In this document: positions 10,905 to 22,389 of the stretch, piece by piece
How positions within the stretch are numbered: the first letter of the stretch is position 1
How the letters are laid out: every line of letters starts with the position of its first letter
Source of the DNA: Diabrotica undecimpunctata
Taxonomy: Eukaryota > Arthropoda > Insecta > Coleoptera > Chrysomelidae
Length of the DNA stretch: 64,000 nucleotides
Assembly (NCBI RefSeq): GCF_040954645.1
Contig: NC_092809.1
Span: forward strand, 129,135,914-129,199,913
Direction: 5' to 3'
Notes under the pieces: model-generated
What the model was told of the DNA's origin: nothing
Seen by the model: only the letters and a program-made list of their open reading frames with translations
Databases searched by the model: none
Translations under genes and position numbers: made by a program

Positions 10905-11235
10905 AAACCTTTTAAATGTAAAGCTTGTTTCAAACGATTCACACTAGAGCTTAGAATCAATATTCATATTTAAGAAAAGCATTTAAAATGTACTTCAAAC
11001 GATTCATGCTGGAGAATAGAATCAATATTCATACTCAATGAAGAAAAACCTTATAAATCTGAAATTTGTTATACATTGAACTTTAACAAAAGTTGACAAT
11101 GATTGTACTGGAGCAAACCCTTTTAAATGTAAGGCGTGTTTTAAACGATTCACACTGGAGATTAGAATTAATAAACATATTCAATAAAAGCATTTAAAAT
11201 GTGCTCCAAACGATTCATGCTGGAGAATAGAATCA
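10905..11235 (+). repeat. Detached units of the about 210-bp zinc-finger-like satellite
   Basis: Two partial units with the same words as the main array at 12915-14560: CAAACGATTCACACTGGAG, GAAGAAAAACCTTATAAATC, GAACTTTAACAAAAGTTGAC and ATTCATGCTGGAGAATAGAA. Translated piecewise they resemble FKCKACFKRFTLEIRI, as in a C2H2 finger, but phases shift between pieces. The LINE fragment at 11236-11441 abuts them and may have separated them from the array. Confidence 0.75.
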
Positions 11236-11441
11236 AGGAACCGAAGACTTGCTTCGACTGATGATTCCACTTCCTCGCATTTTTGTTGCCATGTTTGGAT
11301 TTTATGTCTTATAATCATTCTTTTACAATTTCTTTGTTGATTGCGGTATTGGTTTTTGTCGTCAACTTCTTGATAGGTAAGCCATTTGTGATACGATTGC
11401 TTTATCTGTTTCTGTTGTTCTAGTTCACGACTCCATAACAT
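11236..11441 (-). mobile_element. LINE linker fragment
   Basis: The minus frame reads LWSRELEQQKQIKQSYHKWL, then NQQRNCKRMIIRHKIQTWQQ and KCEEVESSV. This is the usual lysine/arginine-rich linker between endonuclease and reverse transcriptase in insect LINEs (the WEKKCEEVE-like signature). Only this piece remains. It lies directly against satellite units on its left side. Confidence 0.62.
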
Positions 11442-11548
11442 GCTCTTATTTTAAGGGTGGAATTAAATAGGTAGGTACACATAAGAAATGAAAAATATCA
11501 AATATTTTTTGGAAAAAACTTTATTAGAAAAATGTAAATTATAGATTC

Positions 11549-11668
11549 ATGTAACATGATATTTTTAGTGGTCCTATTGAAATTTTACCAAAGTTATACG
11601 GATTATCATATAACGTGATATTTCTAGTGGTCCTATTGAATTTTTATCAAAGTTATACATATTATCTA
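11549..11668. repeat. Tandem duplication of a 58-bp unit
   Basis: Two successive units share AGTGGTCCTATTGAA and CAAAGTTATAC, 58 bases apart and about 90% alike. No coding meaning seen. Confidence 0.8.
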
Positions 11669-12914
11669 ACAATCGGGATGTAAATATTCCAAAATTTAAT
11701 TTCGTATTAAAAGTTATTCGTTGTATAAGCATTCTTTGAATATTTTAACCAATACTAAATACTACCATCCGAAAAATGCACTATAATAAAATAATTTCAA
11801 TTCATAATACAAATTAGACAATTATTTTTTTGATATTGTCCATTAATACGTATCTATCAGCTCTACAACGTTTGTTAAGGGTTTTAATCTCATAATTTTT
11901 CAATATCATTTACGTCAAATCTTTAATAAGTTATGTATTTAAAAGATGGTGGAAAAGAGGTCAGTAAACTATCTACTAAATGCACTGGATAATTTAAATA
12001 AAGTTCACCTTACAGCATAAGTAAAAATGTACTTACATCAAACAAACTCATAGGTAATTTGTAAAGTGAAGCATAATTAGTGTAGGAAAATCTGTATTGT
12101 TAAAATAAAGTTGCCAATATAATACGATCAAAAATACCGTAATAATAAAAACTTGTAAGGGTATTTGTATTGGTTAAAAAGTTATAACACTAAAAATAAA
12201 TGGTTTTATAAGAACTACCCATCAAAAGTTCCCAAAATATATTATCTAGTTCTCCTAGCCTGTCTTAGTAATAAGTACTGCAAACCATTTTATAATTCCA
12301 TATACAAAACGCTAAATGAAAGTAGATATGTCAACAAGTATGATATTAGAGCTATTTCATCCAAGGGAATCAAGTGTGTATCCAAATGTGTAGCAAGTTT
12401 TTTCTAATATAGAAAATTCTATATTCTAAATAAAATTTAATACTGATATTACAACGACTTAATGGTGTTTTATCCGTGGTATGGAATTATTTCCTCTTGG
12501 TGTTTTATCTGCTCCTACAGCAGATGCGGTCAAAGGCAATGAGTGTGTACGATCACAAAACACCTGCTACACCTACGCACCTTAACTAGTAGGAGAAGCT
12601 AATCTAAATGATTTTTGTACGTTTCTTCTAATCGTATATTAGTACAAAATAAAAATTCGTATCTCATAAGTAAACTCAACTTAATGCTAACAGTAGATAA
12701 CAAAAACTGTTGGCAAGTCTTATCACTTAACTTAAGCCTTTGCTTAACATAAGTATACGAAATAAAACGTAAAAATAATTTTTGTTTAAGAAATTTCGTA
12801 TAAAAATTATATGTCGCAAAGCTATTACGCGAGGATAAAACAATCACAGCAACAATACTGCTGAGAAATCATGTTCTATTATTAGGACAAGTTTTACCCT
12901 CGATATATAATAAA
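11669..12914. other. AT-rich non-coding stretch, nothing recognised
   Basis: Short frames at 12165-12407 (plus) and 12599-12847 (minus) show no family motif. No terminal repeats or splice-bounded exon noticed. Confidence 0.4.
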
Positions 12915-14560
12915 AAGTTACACACTGGAGAAAAACCTTAAAGGTGTTCCACGTGGTTCAAACGATTCGCAGTGGAGATTAGAATAAATATTCATATTCA
13001 AGAAAAGCATTTAAAATGTGCTCCAAACGATTCATGTTGGAGAATAGAATCACTACTCATATTTAATGGAGAAAAACCTTACAAATGTGAAATTTATTAC
13101 AAATTGAACTTTAACAAAAGTTACCAATGGTTGGACTGGAGAAAAACGTTTTAAATGTAAAACGTGTTTCAACGATTTACACTGGAGATTATAATCACTA
13201 TTCATGTTCAAGAAAAACATTTAACATGTTCTCCCAACGGTTCATGCTGGAGAATATAATCAATATTCATATTCAATGGAGAAAAACCTTACAAATGTGA
13301 AATTTGTTACACACTGAACTTTAACAAAAGTTACCAATGGTTGGACTGGAGAAAAACCTTTTAAATGTAAACCGTGTTTCAACGATTTACGCTGGAGATT
13401 ATAATCACTGTTCATATTCAAGAAAAGCATTTAAAATGTTCTCCGAACGGTTCATGCTGGAGAATATAATCAATATTCATATTCAATGGAGAAAAACCTT
13501 ACAAATGTGAAATTTGTTACAAATTGAACTTTAACAAAAGTTACCAATGGTTGGACTGGAGAAAAACGTTTTAAATGTAAACCGTGTTTCAACAATTCAC
13601 ACTGGAGATTATAATCACTGTTCATATTCAAGAAAAGCATTTAAAATGTTCTCCCAAGGGTTCATGCTGGACAATATAATCAATATTCATATTCAATGGA
13701 GAAAAACCTTACAAATATGAAATTTGTTACAGATTCAACTTTAACAAAAGTTACGAATGATTGGACTTGAGAAAAACCTTTTAAATGTAAAACGTGTTTC
13801 AACGATTCACACTGGAAATTATAATCACTATTCATGTTCAAGAAAAACATTTAAAATGTTCTCCAAACGGTTCATGCTAGAGAAATAATCAATATTCATA
13901 TTCAATGGAGAAAAACCTTACAAATGTGAAATTTGTTCCACACTGAACTTTAACAAAAGTTACCAATGGTTGGACTGGATTAAATATAAAAAGTGTTTCA
14001 ACGATTCACACTGGAGATTATAATCACTATTCATGATCAAGAAAAACATTTAAAATGTTCTCCCAACGGTTCATGCTGGAGAATATAATCAATATTCATA
14101 TTCAATGGAGAAAAACCTTATAAATGTGAAATTTGTTACACGTTGAACTTTAACAAAAGTTGACCAATGGTTGGATTGGAGAAAAACCTTTTAAATGTAA
14201 AACTTGATTCAACGATTCACACTGGAGATTCGAATCAATATTCATAATCAAGAAAGCATTTAAAATGTGCTAAAAACGATTTATGTTGGAGAATCGAATC
14301 ACTACTCATATTTAATGGAGAAAAACCTTAAAAATGTGAAATTTATTACAAATTGAACTTTAACAAAAGTTGACTAATAGTTGAACTGGAGAAAAACCTT
14401 TTAAATGTAAAACGTGTTTCTAACGATTCACGATTCAATATTCATATTCAATGAAGAAAAACCTTACAAATGTTCTCCATATGGTTCACGCTGGAGAACA
14501 GAATCAATAATCGTATTCAATGGGGAAAAACCTTACAAATGTGAAATTTTTTTACAAATT
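12915..14560 (+). repeat. About 210-bp tandem array, decayed C2H2 zinc-finger sequence
   Basis: Seven to eight units. The landmark TTCAATGGAGAAAAACC recurs at about 13275, 13485, 13695, 13904, 14104 and 14314, giving a step of 210, 210, 209, 200 and 210. Each unit holds two finger-like pieces: GEKPYKCEICY (from GAGAAAAACCTTACAAATGT) and GEKPFKCKTCF about 70 bases further on. The remainder is close to RFTLEIRINIHI. These are the TGEKP linker and the Cys pair of C2H2 fingers, but the phase changes within each unit and no frame crosses two units, so it is not translated as it stands. C2H2 fingers repeat every 84 bp, so the 210-bp unit is not a simple finger multiple. It looks like an amplified pseudogene fragment turned satellite. 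Confidence 0.82.
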
Positions 14561-14764
14561 GAACTTTTCAAACACGTTGATGGATGAAAAGTAACTTTGG
14601 GAAACGGTATATAGACAGAAAAATATGATTAACATTTTGCCACCATATACCAATCGTGCAAACCGGCAAATCGTAAGACGGGGGACAACTTCCGCCATTA
14701 GTTTTTATCTATCTGTTGCAGTTTGGACTACACTAATCCACACACAAACGGAATAAATTTTTTG

Positions 14765-16125
14765 TAATATTTTATTTTGGTTCAATATAACCTACTGTTA
14801 CCACAGTGTAGATATATTGCAATGAAACCTTAAGTATGAAAGTTGTTTCAAGCAGTTTTTTAAATACTTGTAAATCCGCGGACGGACTTGTTCTTTCATA
14901 ATTTTAATTTTATTTATAATAAAATATGACATGTTTTTCATATTTTATTTTTATCCAATACCATCTACATTACCACATCGCAGATATATTGCAATGAAAG
15001 TGTGAAATTTGCTTCAAGCAGTTTTTTAAATACTTGTAAATCCGCGGACGGACTTTTTCTTTCATAATTTTATTTTTATCCAATACCATCTACATTACCA
15101 CATCGCAGATATATTGCAATGAAAGTGTGAAATTTGCTTCGAGCAGTTTTTTAAATACTTGTAAATCCGCGGACGGACTTTTTTCATAATTTTATTTATA
15201 ATAAAATATGACATTTTTTTCATATTTTATTTTTATCCAATACCATCTACATTACCACATAGCAGATATATTGCAATGAAAGTGTGAAATTTGCTTCGAG
15301 AAGTTTTTTAAATACTTGTAAATCCGCGGACGGATTTTTTTTCATAATTTTAATTATATTTATAATAAAATATGACATTTTTTTCATATTTTATTTTTAT
15401 CCAATACCATATACATTACCACATCGCAGATATATTGCAATGAAAGTGTGAAATTTACTTCGAGCAGTTTTTTAAATACTTGTAAATCCACGGACGGACT
15501 TTTTTTCATAATTTTAATTTTATTTATAATAAAATATGACATTTTTTCATATTTTATTTTTATCCAATACCATCTACATTACCACATCGCAGATATATTG
15601 CAATGAAAGTGTGAAATTTGCTTCGAGCAGTTTTTTAAATACTTGTAAATCCGCGGACGGACTTTTTCTTTCATAATTTTAATTTTATTTATACTAAAAT
15701 ATGACATTTTTTTCATATTTTATTTTTATCCAATACCATCTACATTACCACATCGCAGATATATTGCAATAAAAGTGTGAAATTTGTTTTAAGCAGTTTT
15801 TTAAATACTTGTAAATCCGCGGACGGACGAAAACAGACAAAACGGTACAAACCAAGAGGAAATATTTTTTTATATTCTATTTTGATCCAATATCATCTAC
15901 ATTACCTCAGTGTAGATATATTGCAATATGAAATAGTGAAATTTGTTTCGAGCAGTTTTCTAAATACTAGTAAATCCTCCGAAGGACACAGACAAACGGC
16001 ACAAACCAAAACGAACTATTTTTTTTTTATTCAATATTATCTACGTTACCACAGAGCAGATATATTGCAATAAACCGTTAAATGTGAAATTTGTTTTAAG
16101 CAATTTTTTAGATACTTGGAAAATA
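14765..16125 (+). repeat. About 163-bp tandem array, also finger-like
   Basis: About nine units marked by GCAGATATATTGCAATGAAA. Starts near 14981, 15106, 15263, 15427, 15590, 15756, 15911 and 16056 give steps mostly 155-166 (one of 125). Each unit carries GTGTGAAATTTGCTTCAAGC, which reads CEICFKQF as in a C2H2 finger, followed by FFKYL and a stop, then the conserved AATCCGCGGACGGACTT and an A/T-rich spacer. The last two units diverge most. The CEICFKQF word links this array to the neighbouring 210-bp array, so both may come from one zinc-finger gene (its coding part and its end with UTR). This is inference. Confidence 0.82.
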
Positions 16126-19100
16126 TTGTGTTCTAGAGCTTTCAAAGTTGTCATGGCATAAAATATATTTTTTGTTTAAAATATATATATTGGTTATCGT
16201 AAAATGAAACCTACTTTCAATTTAGCGTTTTTTACAAACAAACAAACTAGACTTGGCTTCTGAACTATACTTAAAATTTAATTTTTCTAATCTAGGCGGT
16301 TCTAATTGTATAATAAAATAATAGTATATACAAACCAATTTGATATTAACAAAAATATATTACTGGCCTTTAGTAATTAATAACCTTCATATTTATACCA
16401 AAAATAAATATAATCCAGAAAGCAGTACATATGATATTAGTTATGAAAATTCTGCACCATGTGAAAACAACTAATTTAACGATGGAATATTGTTAAAACT
16501 TTCATACAGTGTGGTTTAAGAGCAAAAATCATCTAAATAGAGTTAATATGGTTAAAATTAATTCCCTCACTTGTCATAAGGATAGGTGTTGTTAGTTGTT
16601 ACTACTACACGGAATGATGGATCACTAACAAGTGAAGGTTATTACCAGATAAAAGAAATGTTTGAGGAGAAAATGTGTATTATTCACATCTTATGTTCTA
16701 TTAAGAACTTAATTAAGTAAAAAATAAAACGAGACTGAAGTTTGTAATGAATGTTGTTCCCCATTGGCTGGGCAACACATACTATTACCCAAATTAAATC
16801 TAAAACTGCAACTTTTTAAATTTTAATTCCTGGAATCATACTTTCTTTTTCTTTTTTGAAGATAAGTGTAAACGCTCTCACCAAGATATTATAGTCAGCT
16901 TACAATGCAAATAATTTTACAATTAACTGGGTAACCTTTCTCTGGTCTGATTAATATGGTCCTTCGAGCCGGATAGCTGAAATATATCCCGCTCGAAGGA
17001 CCATTTTATGTTTGTGAAAATTAAGAGGCCTGTTATTTGACATAGCGTGTCGATTGAAGTGACATGACATGCTTATAAAATCTCCTACATGTAATAATAA
17101 CTCTACTTAATTAGGTATTTCTTTTAAATTATCGTTAAAGTAGACGAACTATTGCAAAACAGCAAAACGTTACGTGATTATCAATATTGCAAAATATTTC
17201 TGTATTGCAAAATTAATAATCCGTTGAACATGTATGTTTTTTTTTTGTAAAAACTTGTGATTAATTGTAAATTAGATTATTATTCTAAAGATAAGACGAA
17301 TAAACAGTTTTTAATTCAAGTAACGGCATTATTGTTACTCTCATGTGAAATCCTAGTAAGACATGTGAGGTCGACACTTACAATAAACGTCCTTCAACCT
17401 ATTCGACAACAATTCCAAGGTAAAGATAGCAGGATATCTAAGTGAGATCCTGTATCGACAAACTTCAGTTTTAATTGAAAATGCGTTATACTTAAAAAGT
17501 AATTATATACATATAAAAATATACATAAAAGTATATACACAAATATACAAAGTATAAATGCAGTCAACATGCACAGTGACTTCAACTTGTTTTATATAAT
17601 TGCATTAAAGTATTTTTCACATGATGTCAGAATTTATTAATAAAGTTTATTCTTTAAAATACAAAATACTTTTATAAAGTGCTTTATCCTCATTATAAAC
17701 ATCAATACAGTGATCCTTAACAGTAAACATTTAGAATATATCAACAATAAATTATATAACAAGTGCTTATACTTGAGGCATGCGTGGTAATAACCCAATC
17801 ACTTGTATATTTCTCCTACTTTATCTTATATTATGTTAAATGCTCTCGCATAGGTATCATTCCAATTTAAATGTGAAAGTATACTTGGTTCAAATGATAA
17901 AAGAAGTGAAGGCATCCAAGTTTGTTCTTCAGTGAATGATTTTTTAATATCCAAATATTTTCGGTCGACGCGAATGAAAGAAGTACCTTTGCATATAGCG
18001 ACGTTTAAATTATTCTCTGACTAGCGTGTGACTCACTAATGAACTGACGAATAAACGACTCACTTCGATGTGAAGCTCCCAGCGCACTGGGCCATTGAGT
18101 CGACCTTGAAAAAGGAAGATCAGTGTCTAAAATTGACATGAACCTTTAGGAATCGGACTGAATGGAGAAATAAGATAAGAAAGTCCAAGTTCATCTAGGG
18201 CGGTAGCATAAATGATTATAATGTAGATAATAAGTATACTAGTACTGTGTTCATTTTTTTAAGTGATTTGAGCTATTCCACTACACAAACTCATAATAAA
18301 ATTTGTTGTAACCGATATATACATATACCAAATAACTTCTTTTTTAAATATAGTACAAAATCTACAGTTGACAATCTGTCCAGTCTTAAACCGTTTTAAA
18401 TTTGACGATAAAATTTAAACTACTTGTATAAAAAATTATGTTATCTGCTAAATGTACATAGCACTTACATAAGGTACATTAGGGTCGTAAAAGATTTATT
18501 TATTAACGTGTTCTTGAATATATAAGCCACTATTGGTACTTTCAGTAATCATTATACAACATATAATATGCAAAAAAATATACAGATTATCTAAAAACAT
18601 TTGTAAATCAACAAAAATGCAATCTTTTTTGAGAATGCCTCTCGATATTTTGAGAAAAGCAGAATTAAAGTACACAATGTCATGAACAAGATTGTCGCTC
18701 TATTTTTGCAGGTAAAAGAACGTTTTCTGTGCCCGTTCAGCACAAATCCAGATCCCAATTTATTATACACAGGACAAATTTTTTCATGTTTCATTGGTTT
18801 AGGCTGTTTTAGATACACATGATTTTTCCAGTTTGTCTTTTAGAAACACAGTGTTATTTCTCACTTGTCAAATCCCATGACATATCCTAAATATTTAACA
18901 ATGTTAATTAGGTAGTTGTGTTTTCATCGATCACGTTGGCTTCTTGGTTTTCTCACTTAAAATCAATTTTTGGTACTGATAAGTAACTTTTACCTGCTCT
19001 ATTAGCAGTACAAGATGCAACAATCGTAGAGTGTTCATTATATACTTTCCAAATAACAAGAATTTTAAAAAGTTTACCATTTGAAGTACTTCTACATTTA

Positions 19101-20324
19101 GCTTACGATTTTGTACATATATTTGTTTAATTTTGTACTTTAATCCTTCATTTCTCTTCATTTACTAGCAATATAAGTAAAACTCGATATAAAAAATTAT
19201 AACAGACCAGCTTTTAGCTTGTCATAACTACTAGAATATAATAAAGTAAATGATATTTTGCAAGATTTTTGTTGAAGTAATCGTTTTTCAAACATAACAC
19301 CAGTTTAGTCTGTACAATAATTTATGGAGCTTTCGATTTCAACTTAAAATTAAAATAAAAACTTTATCATAAGCTTTTATCAAGATTTAACATGTAAAAT
19401 ACCGTAAAGTACATCTAGAAAGTGCAAAGAGTTAGCTTAAACATGTTGTTTAAGTGGACAAGTGATTTGTAAATAATCAGCAAAATTCTTCAAATTGGGA
19501 TCAAAAATATATAAAAAGGTTTAAGAAACTAAAAAGGAAATTAAAATCAGTGTATCAGTTACGGGAATGTGCAGTATATACATCATTTCAGATTTCTAAA
19601 CAAAAAATAGTAACCAAGTTTGCTGCAGCTTGCTTTAGTAATTTTTGTAACATATATAGTAAAAAATAAAAACACACACCCTTGAACTAATATAACTAAA
19701 AGAAACTTAGATATGCATAAATATTGACATGATCAGAAAATCACAAAGAGTAATAAAAAGAAATATATAGCCTCTAAAGAATCAATCTAAAGAGTTATTA
19801 TAATTTAAGATACAGTAAAATAATTGGAAGAGGAACTTCACAGTACAAATAATTAAATAGTTGGAAAGTAAAAATAATTTATTGAAGATGCAGATACAAA
19901 CAGAAAAGACTGATATTACAATCAAGTTGTTCACATTACTTAACCTATACGCCGGGACTTTCGTGTTTTTAGCTTAGTGCGCATGACACACAGGTACATT
20001 AGCAGATGTCTGCACCGAATGGGTTAAAAAGGTAATGAAAAAATTAAGATATTTCCTTTATCATCGAAAATTGTAAATATTGCTTTCTTGATACTTTGTA
20101 GATGTACTTTCTCGTATTTTAACACACAATAACAAAAAAAGTAGCATTATTATAAACCTGCCATTCTATAAAAAAAAAATACCCACCTTGTTACCTCTAA
20201 GTTAAATTAATCCGAGACTTACTTGCTTACACTTTGAGTATTACTCTAATTTGTGGGTGTTAGGTGTAGGTATTGAAGATTAGTGAGACTGTGAAAATTG
20301 GTGATCAACAATAAATGATTAGAT
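16126..20324. other. Long AT-rich non-coding stretch downstream of the MARVEL gene
   Basis: On the minus strand this lies beyond the stop of the MARVEL-domain gene, so part may be its 3' UTR. The only coding-like piece is about 58 codons open on the minus strand near 17830-18010, with no recognised family. A hairpin at 16956-17004 is listed separately. No transposase or reverse transcriptase motif seen. Confidence 0.4.
16956..17004. repeat. 20-bp hairpin, GC-rich stem
   Basis: Arms ATGGTCCTTCGAGCCGGATA (16956-16975) and its near complement (16985-17004) with one mismatch and a 9-base loop. It stands out as GC-rich in very AT-rich DNA. It could be a miniature foldback or a remnant of a larger element. 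Confidence 0.85.
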
Positions 20325-20462
20325 TTAATATGCTGGACTAGTTACAGTTGTCGTTTGCCGGCTGACTACTCTTTCTCCTTGAGCAAGTTGGCCACTTTGG
20401 ATGGCCCTAAACTTCACGAAAGCGTCGATTCCGTACGCTATCATGCCGAGGAAACCGAAGAA
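20325..20462 (-). CDS. MARVEL-domain (CMTM4-like) protein, last coding exon
   Basis: Minus-strand exon of 46 codons following the acceptor TTTTGTTCTAG. It begins FFGFLGMIAYGIDAFVKFRA, the end of the fourth transmembrane helix of a MARVEL protein, then continues with a polar cytoplasmic tail (IQSGQLAQGERVVSRQTTTV) and ends TSPAY with TAA at 20325-20327. It joins exactly in phase to the exon at 30257-30526, giving YIAAG-FFGFLG across the junction. The pattern of a helix ending in YGxDAFxKFRA is typical of insect CKLF-like MARVEL transmembrane proteins. The family consists of small four-helix membrane proteins of vesicle and junction membranes; the exact ortholog is not certain. Confidence 0.85.
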   Translation of the reverse strand, partial: FFGFLGMIAYGIDAFVKFRAIQSGQLAQGERVVSRQTTTVTSPAY

Positions 20463-20685
20463 CTAGAACAAAATAAAATAAGTTAGCTTTGAAGGCAATA
20501 ATATTCAACAGTTCTGAGTTACTTATGATAAATAATCTGTTACCTTTGATTGAAGGGACATACTTAATAAAAGTTGATGAATACTGAATCAAAAAGGACT
20601 TTATTATAAGTAGAGTATAGTAAAGGTTTATGTTAGTAAAAGTGTAGTAGAGAGCAGTGGCGAACTATGGCTAAAGCGTGACCTT

Positions 20686-20705
20686 ATTCATTCATTCATT
20701 CATTC
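20686..20705. repeat. (ATTC)5 microsatellite
   Basis: Five perfect ATTC units just left of the LINE RNase H fragment, in the MARVEL intron. Confidence 0.9.
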
Positions 20706-20729
20706 AAAAGACAGAAGACTTTATTTAAG

Positions 20730-21960
20730 TCTAGGTTAAGGTCTAACTAAAAAAACCCTACTATTCAAAACTGTTTACAGAAAAGTTCCCAAATCTCTTC
20801 ATAAATAAGCCAAGAACAGCCAAACCTTTCTACGCAAGGATTAGAAGCTACTGAACTCAATTAAACTACACGTTCCCAGAATGCTTTCCCTCCCAATCGT
20901 CCTCAATTCCGCCATAGATAATATAGAACCCTCGTGCCTAAAACGCCTCATTTCTTCCGACAAACATTCAACAAACCCACAGTTAATCAAATCCGCATTC
21001 AATGATATGCTTCACAACTACAAGGATTATAGGCATATATACACAGATGCATCTCAATCAAATGAAGGTACTGGTGCTGCAGTCATAACCCCAACATCGA
21101 CAAATAAATACAAACTCCCTTCAGAGGACTCAATTTACTCTGCTGAACTATATGCTCTATACCAGGCCACCCTTGCTGCCATCGCATTCAATAATATCAA
21201 TTTTATTATACTCTCAGGACCGATTGTTCGAACGCTAATCACAACTTGATTGTAATCAAATATTAAATTACAATCAAATACGTCACAGCAGCTGTCAAAA
21301 TTATTAAAAATTGCTTAATATTATCATTATTGATTTGTAGATAAAAACATGAAATTAACATCAGAAAGAGTTTAATTATGGTTTATTTTAAATTAAACCG
21401 TAAAATAATAAAATTAAATAAAATAAATCAGTCAACATAACCTCAAAATGTGACGTACATTTTAATTAAATATTTTATTACAATTAAGTTTTGACTAGCG
21501 TTCGAACAATCGGCCCTCAGATTCTTTAAGTTCCATACAGTCAATCCAATATGTCTATCCAACTAATCCTTTGGTCATCAAGATAAAACAAGAAGTTGAT
21601 ACCGCTCAACTGAATGGAAAAATATTATATTCTTCTGGATACCATCCCATATTGGAATTCAAGGAAATGAAGAGGCAGACAATGCTGCAAAAAAAGCTGC
21701 AACTAGTGATAGTGTGGAGTGTACTGAAACATTTACGAGTCAAAACTGCGGTCAAACGTAAAGTGCGATATATGTGGGAAGAAAAGTGGAAAGTGTCATC
21801 GGCCAAGCTACGCGATAGTAAAAAATCGATAAAACCCTGGCCCACATTACCAACAAGTCGAAGATACCAGGTAATATTAACGCGACTCCGGTTGGGTCAT
21901 ACGCGATTAATTTTATGTGTTTTCCAACAAACAAGAATCAATATGTGACAACTGTAAAGA
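20730..21960 (+). mobile_element. Jockey/R1-type LINE 3' end with RNase H domain, split by a MITE
   Basis: The plus strand reads a LINE RNase H: YTDASQSNEGTGAAVITPTS (first catalytic Asp and turn), IYSAELYALYQATLAAIAF (catalytic Glu in AEL), then FIILS. Here a 298-bp insertion intervenes. After it, in the same phase, come DSLSSIQSI (the SDS catalytic Asp straddles the junction) and, after a frameshift near 21640, [20 protein letters not shown] (last catalytic Asp block). The tail RRYQVILTRLRLGHTRL with the downstream CC-type stretch is the usual C-terminus. The reverse transcriptase part is absent (5' truncation). Before the MITE arrived the RNase H had only one visible frameshift. Confidence 0.85.
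21218..21515. mobile_element. 298-bp MITE with about 65-bp terminal inverted repeats
   Basis: The left end GACCGATTGTTCGAACGCTA and the right end read on the other strand, GGCCGATTGTTCGAACGCTA, match at all but one position. The similarity continues with small gaps for about 65 bases to TACGTCACA. CTCAG flanks both sides (213-217 and 516-520 within the 21-kb block), so the duplication is 3-5 bp depending on where the terminus is placed (TCA or CTCAG). No coding capacity. Superfamily not assigned: the short duplication argues against hAT and mariner. Confidence 0.88.
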
Positions 21961-22026
21961 AAAATTAACAGTCAAACATGATTAGAGAAATGACCAGCAT
22001 TAACGTCAAAGCGCATGTACAATATA

Positions 22027-22194
22027 CAGTAGCGCACCTAGAATTTGCCTCTGGGGGGGGTTTGGTTGGTCACCGAATTTTTTTATGATGTTACCTTCAT
22101 TTTTAGTCCTTAAAATGTGTGAGTAACACTGTCGGAATAGGGTCCTGGGGGTGGGGGGTTTAAACCCCCAAAACCCCCCCTGGGTGCGCCACTG
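22027..22194. mobile_element. 168-bp hAT MITE with 8-bp TSD
   Basis: Begins CAGTAGCGCACCTAG and ends with the complement of CAGTGGCGCACCCAG. The interior has G8 and C7 runs that continue the inverted repeat. The octamer ACAATATA is present on both sides (22019-22026 and 22195-22202). Terminus pattern and duplication length are those of hAT. Non-coding; moved by a transposase from elsewhere. Confidence 0.92.
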
Positions 22195-22389
22195 ACAATA
22201 TACCCAACAAAGTATGTGATATTTTAGGTCTAAAGTACAATATGTCTAACCTAAAAAGTTTCTTATCTTCAATTAATATATTAAATGAACATATAATATA
22301 AATAATAATAATATAATATAAATTACTGTTAGCTACTATTGTTTCGCTAATAGCCAATTTGGCTGATGCGATTTTGAACTATTTAATTT

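Noticed and set aside
12972..13154. Open frame of 60 codons resembling a zinc-finger protein
   Set aside because: It covers less than one satellite unit and the phase is lost in each neighbouring unit, so not a gene as it stands.
17830..18010. 58-codon open piece on the minus strand with protein-like composition
   Set aside because: No recognised family, no start codon and no convincing splice sites; insufficient for a gene call.
20655..20672. CAGTGGCGAACTATGG, similar to a hAT terminus
   Set aside because: No matching right end or 8-bp duplication found downstream; may be a truncated remnant.
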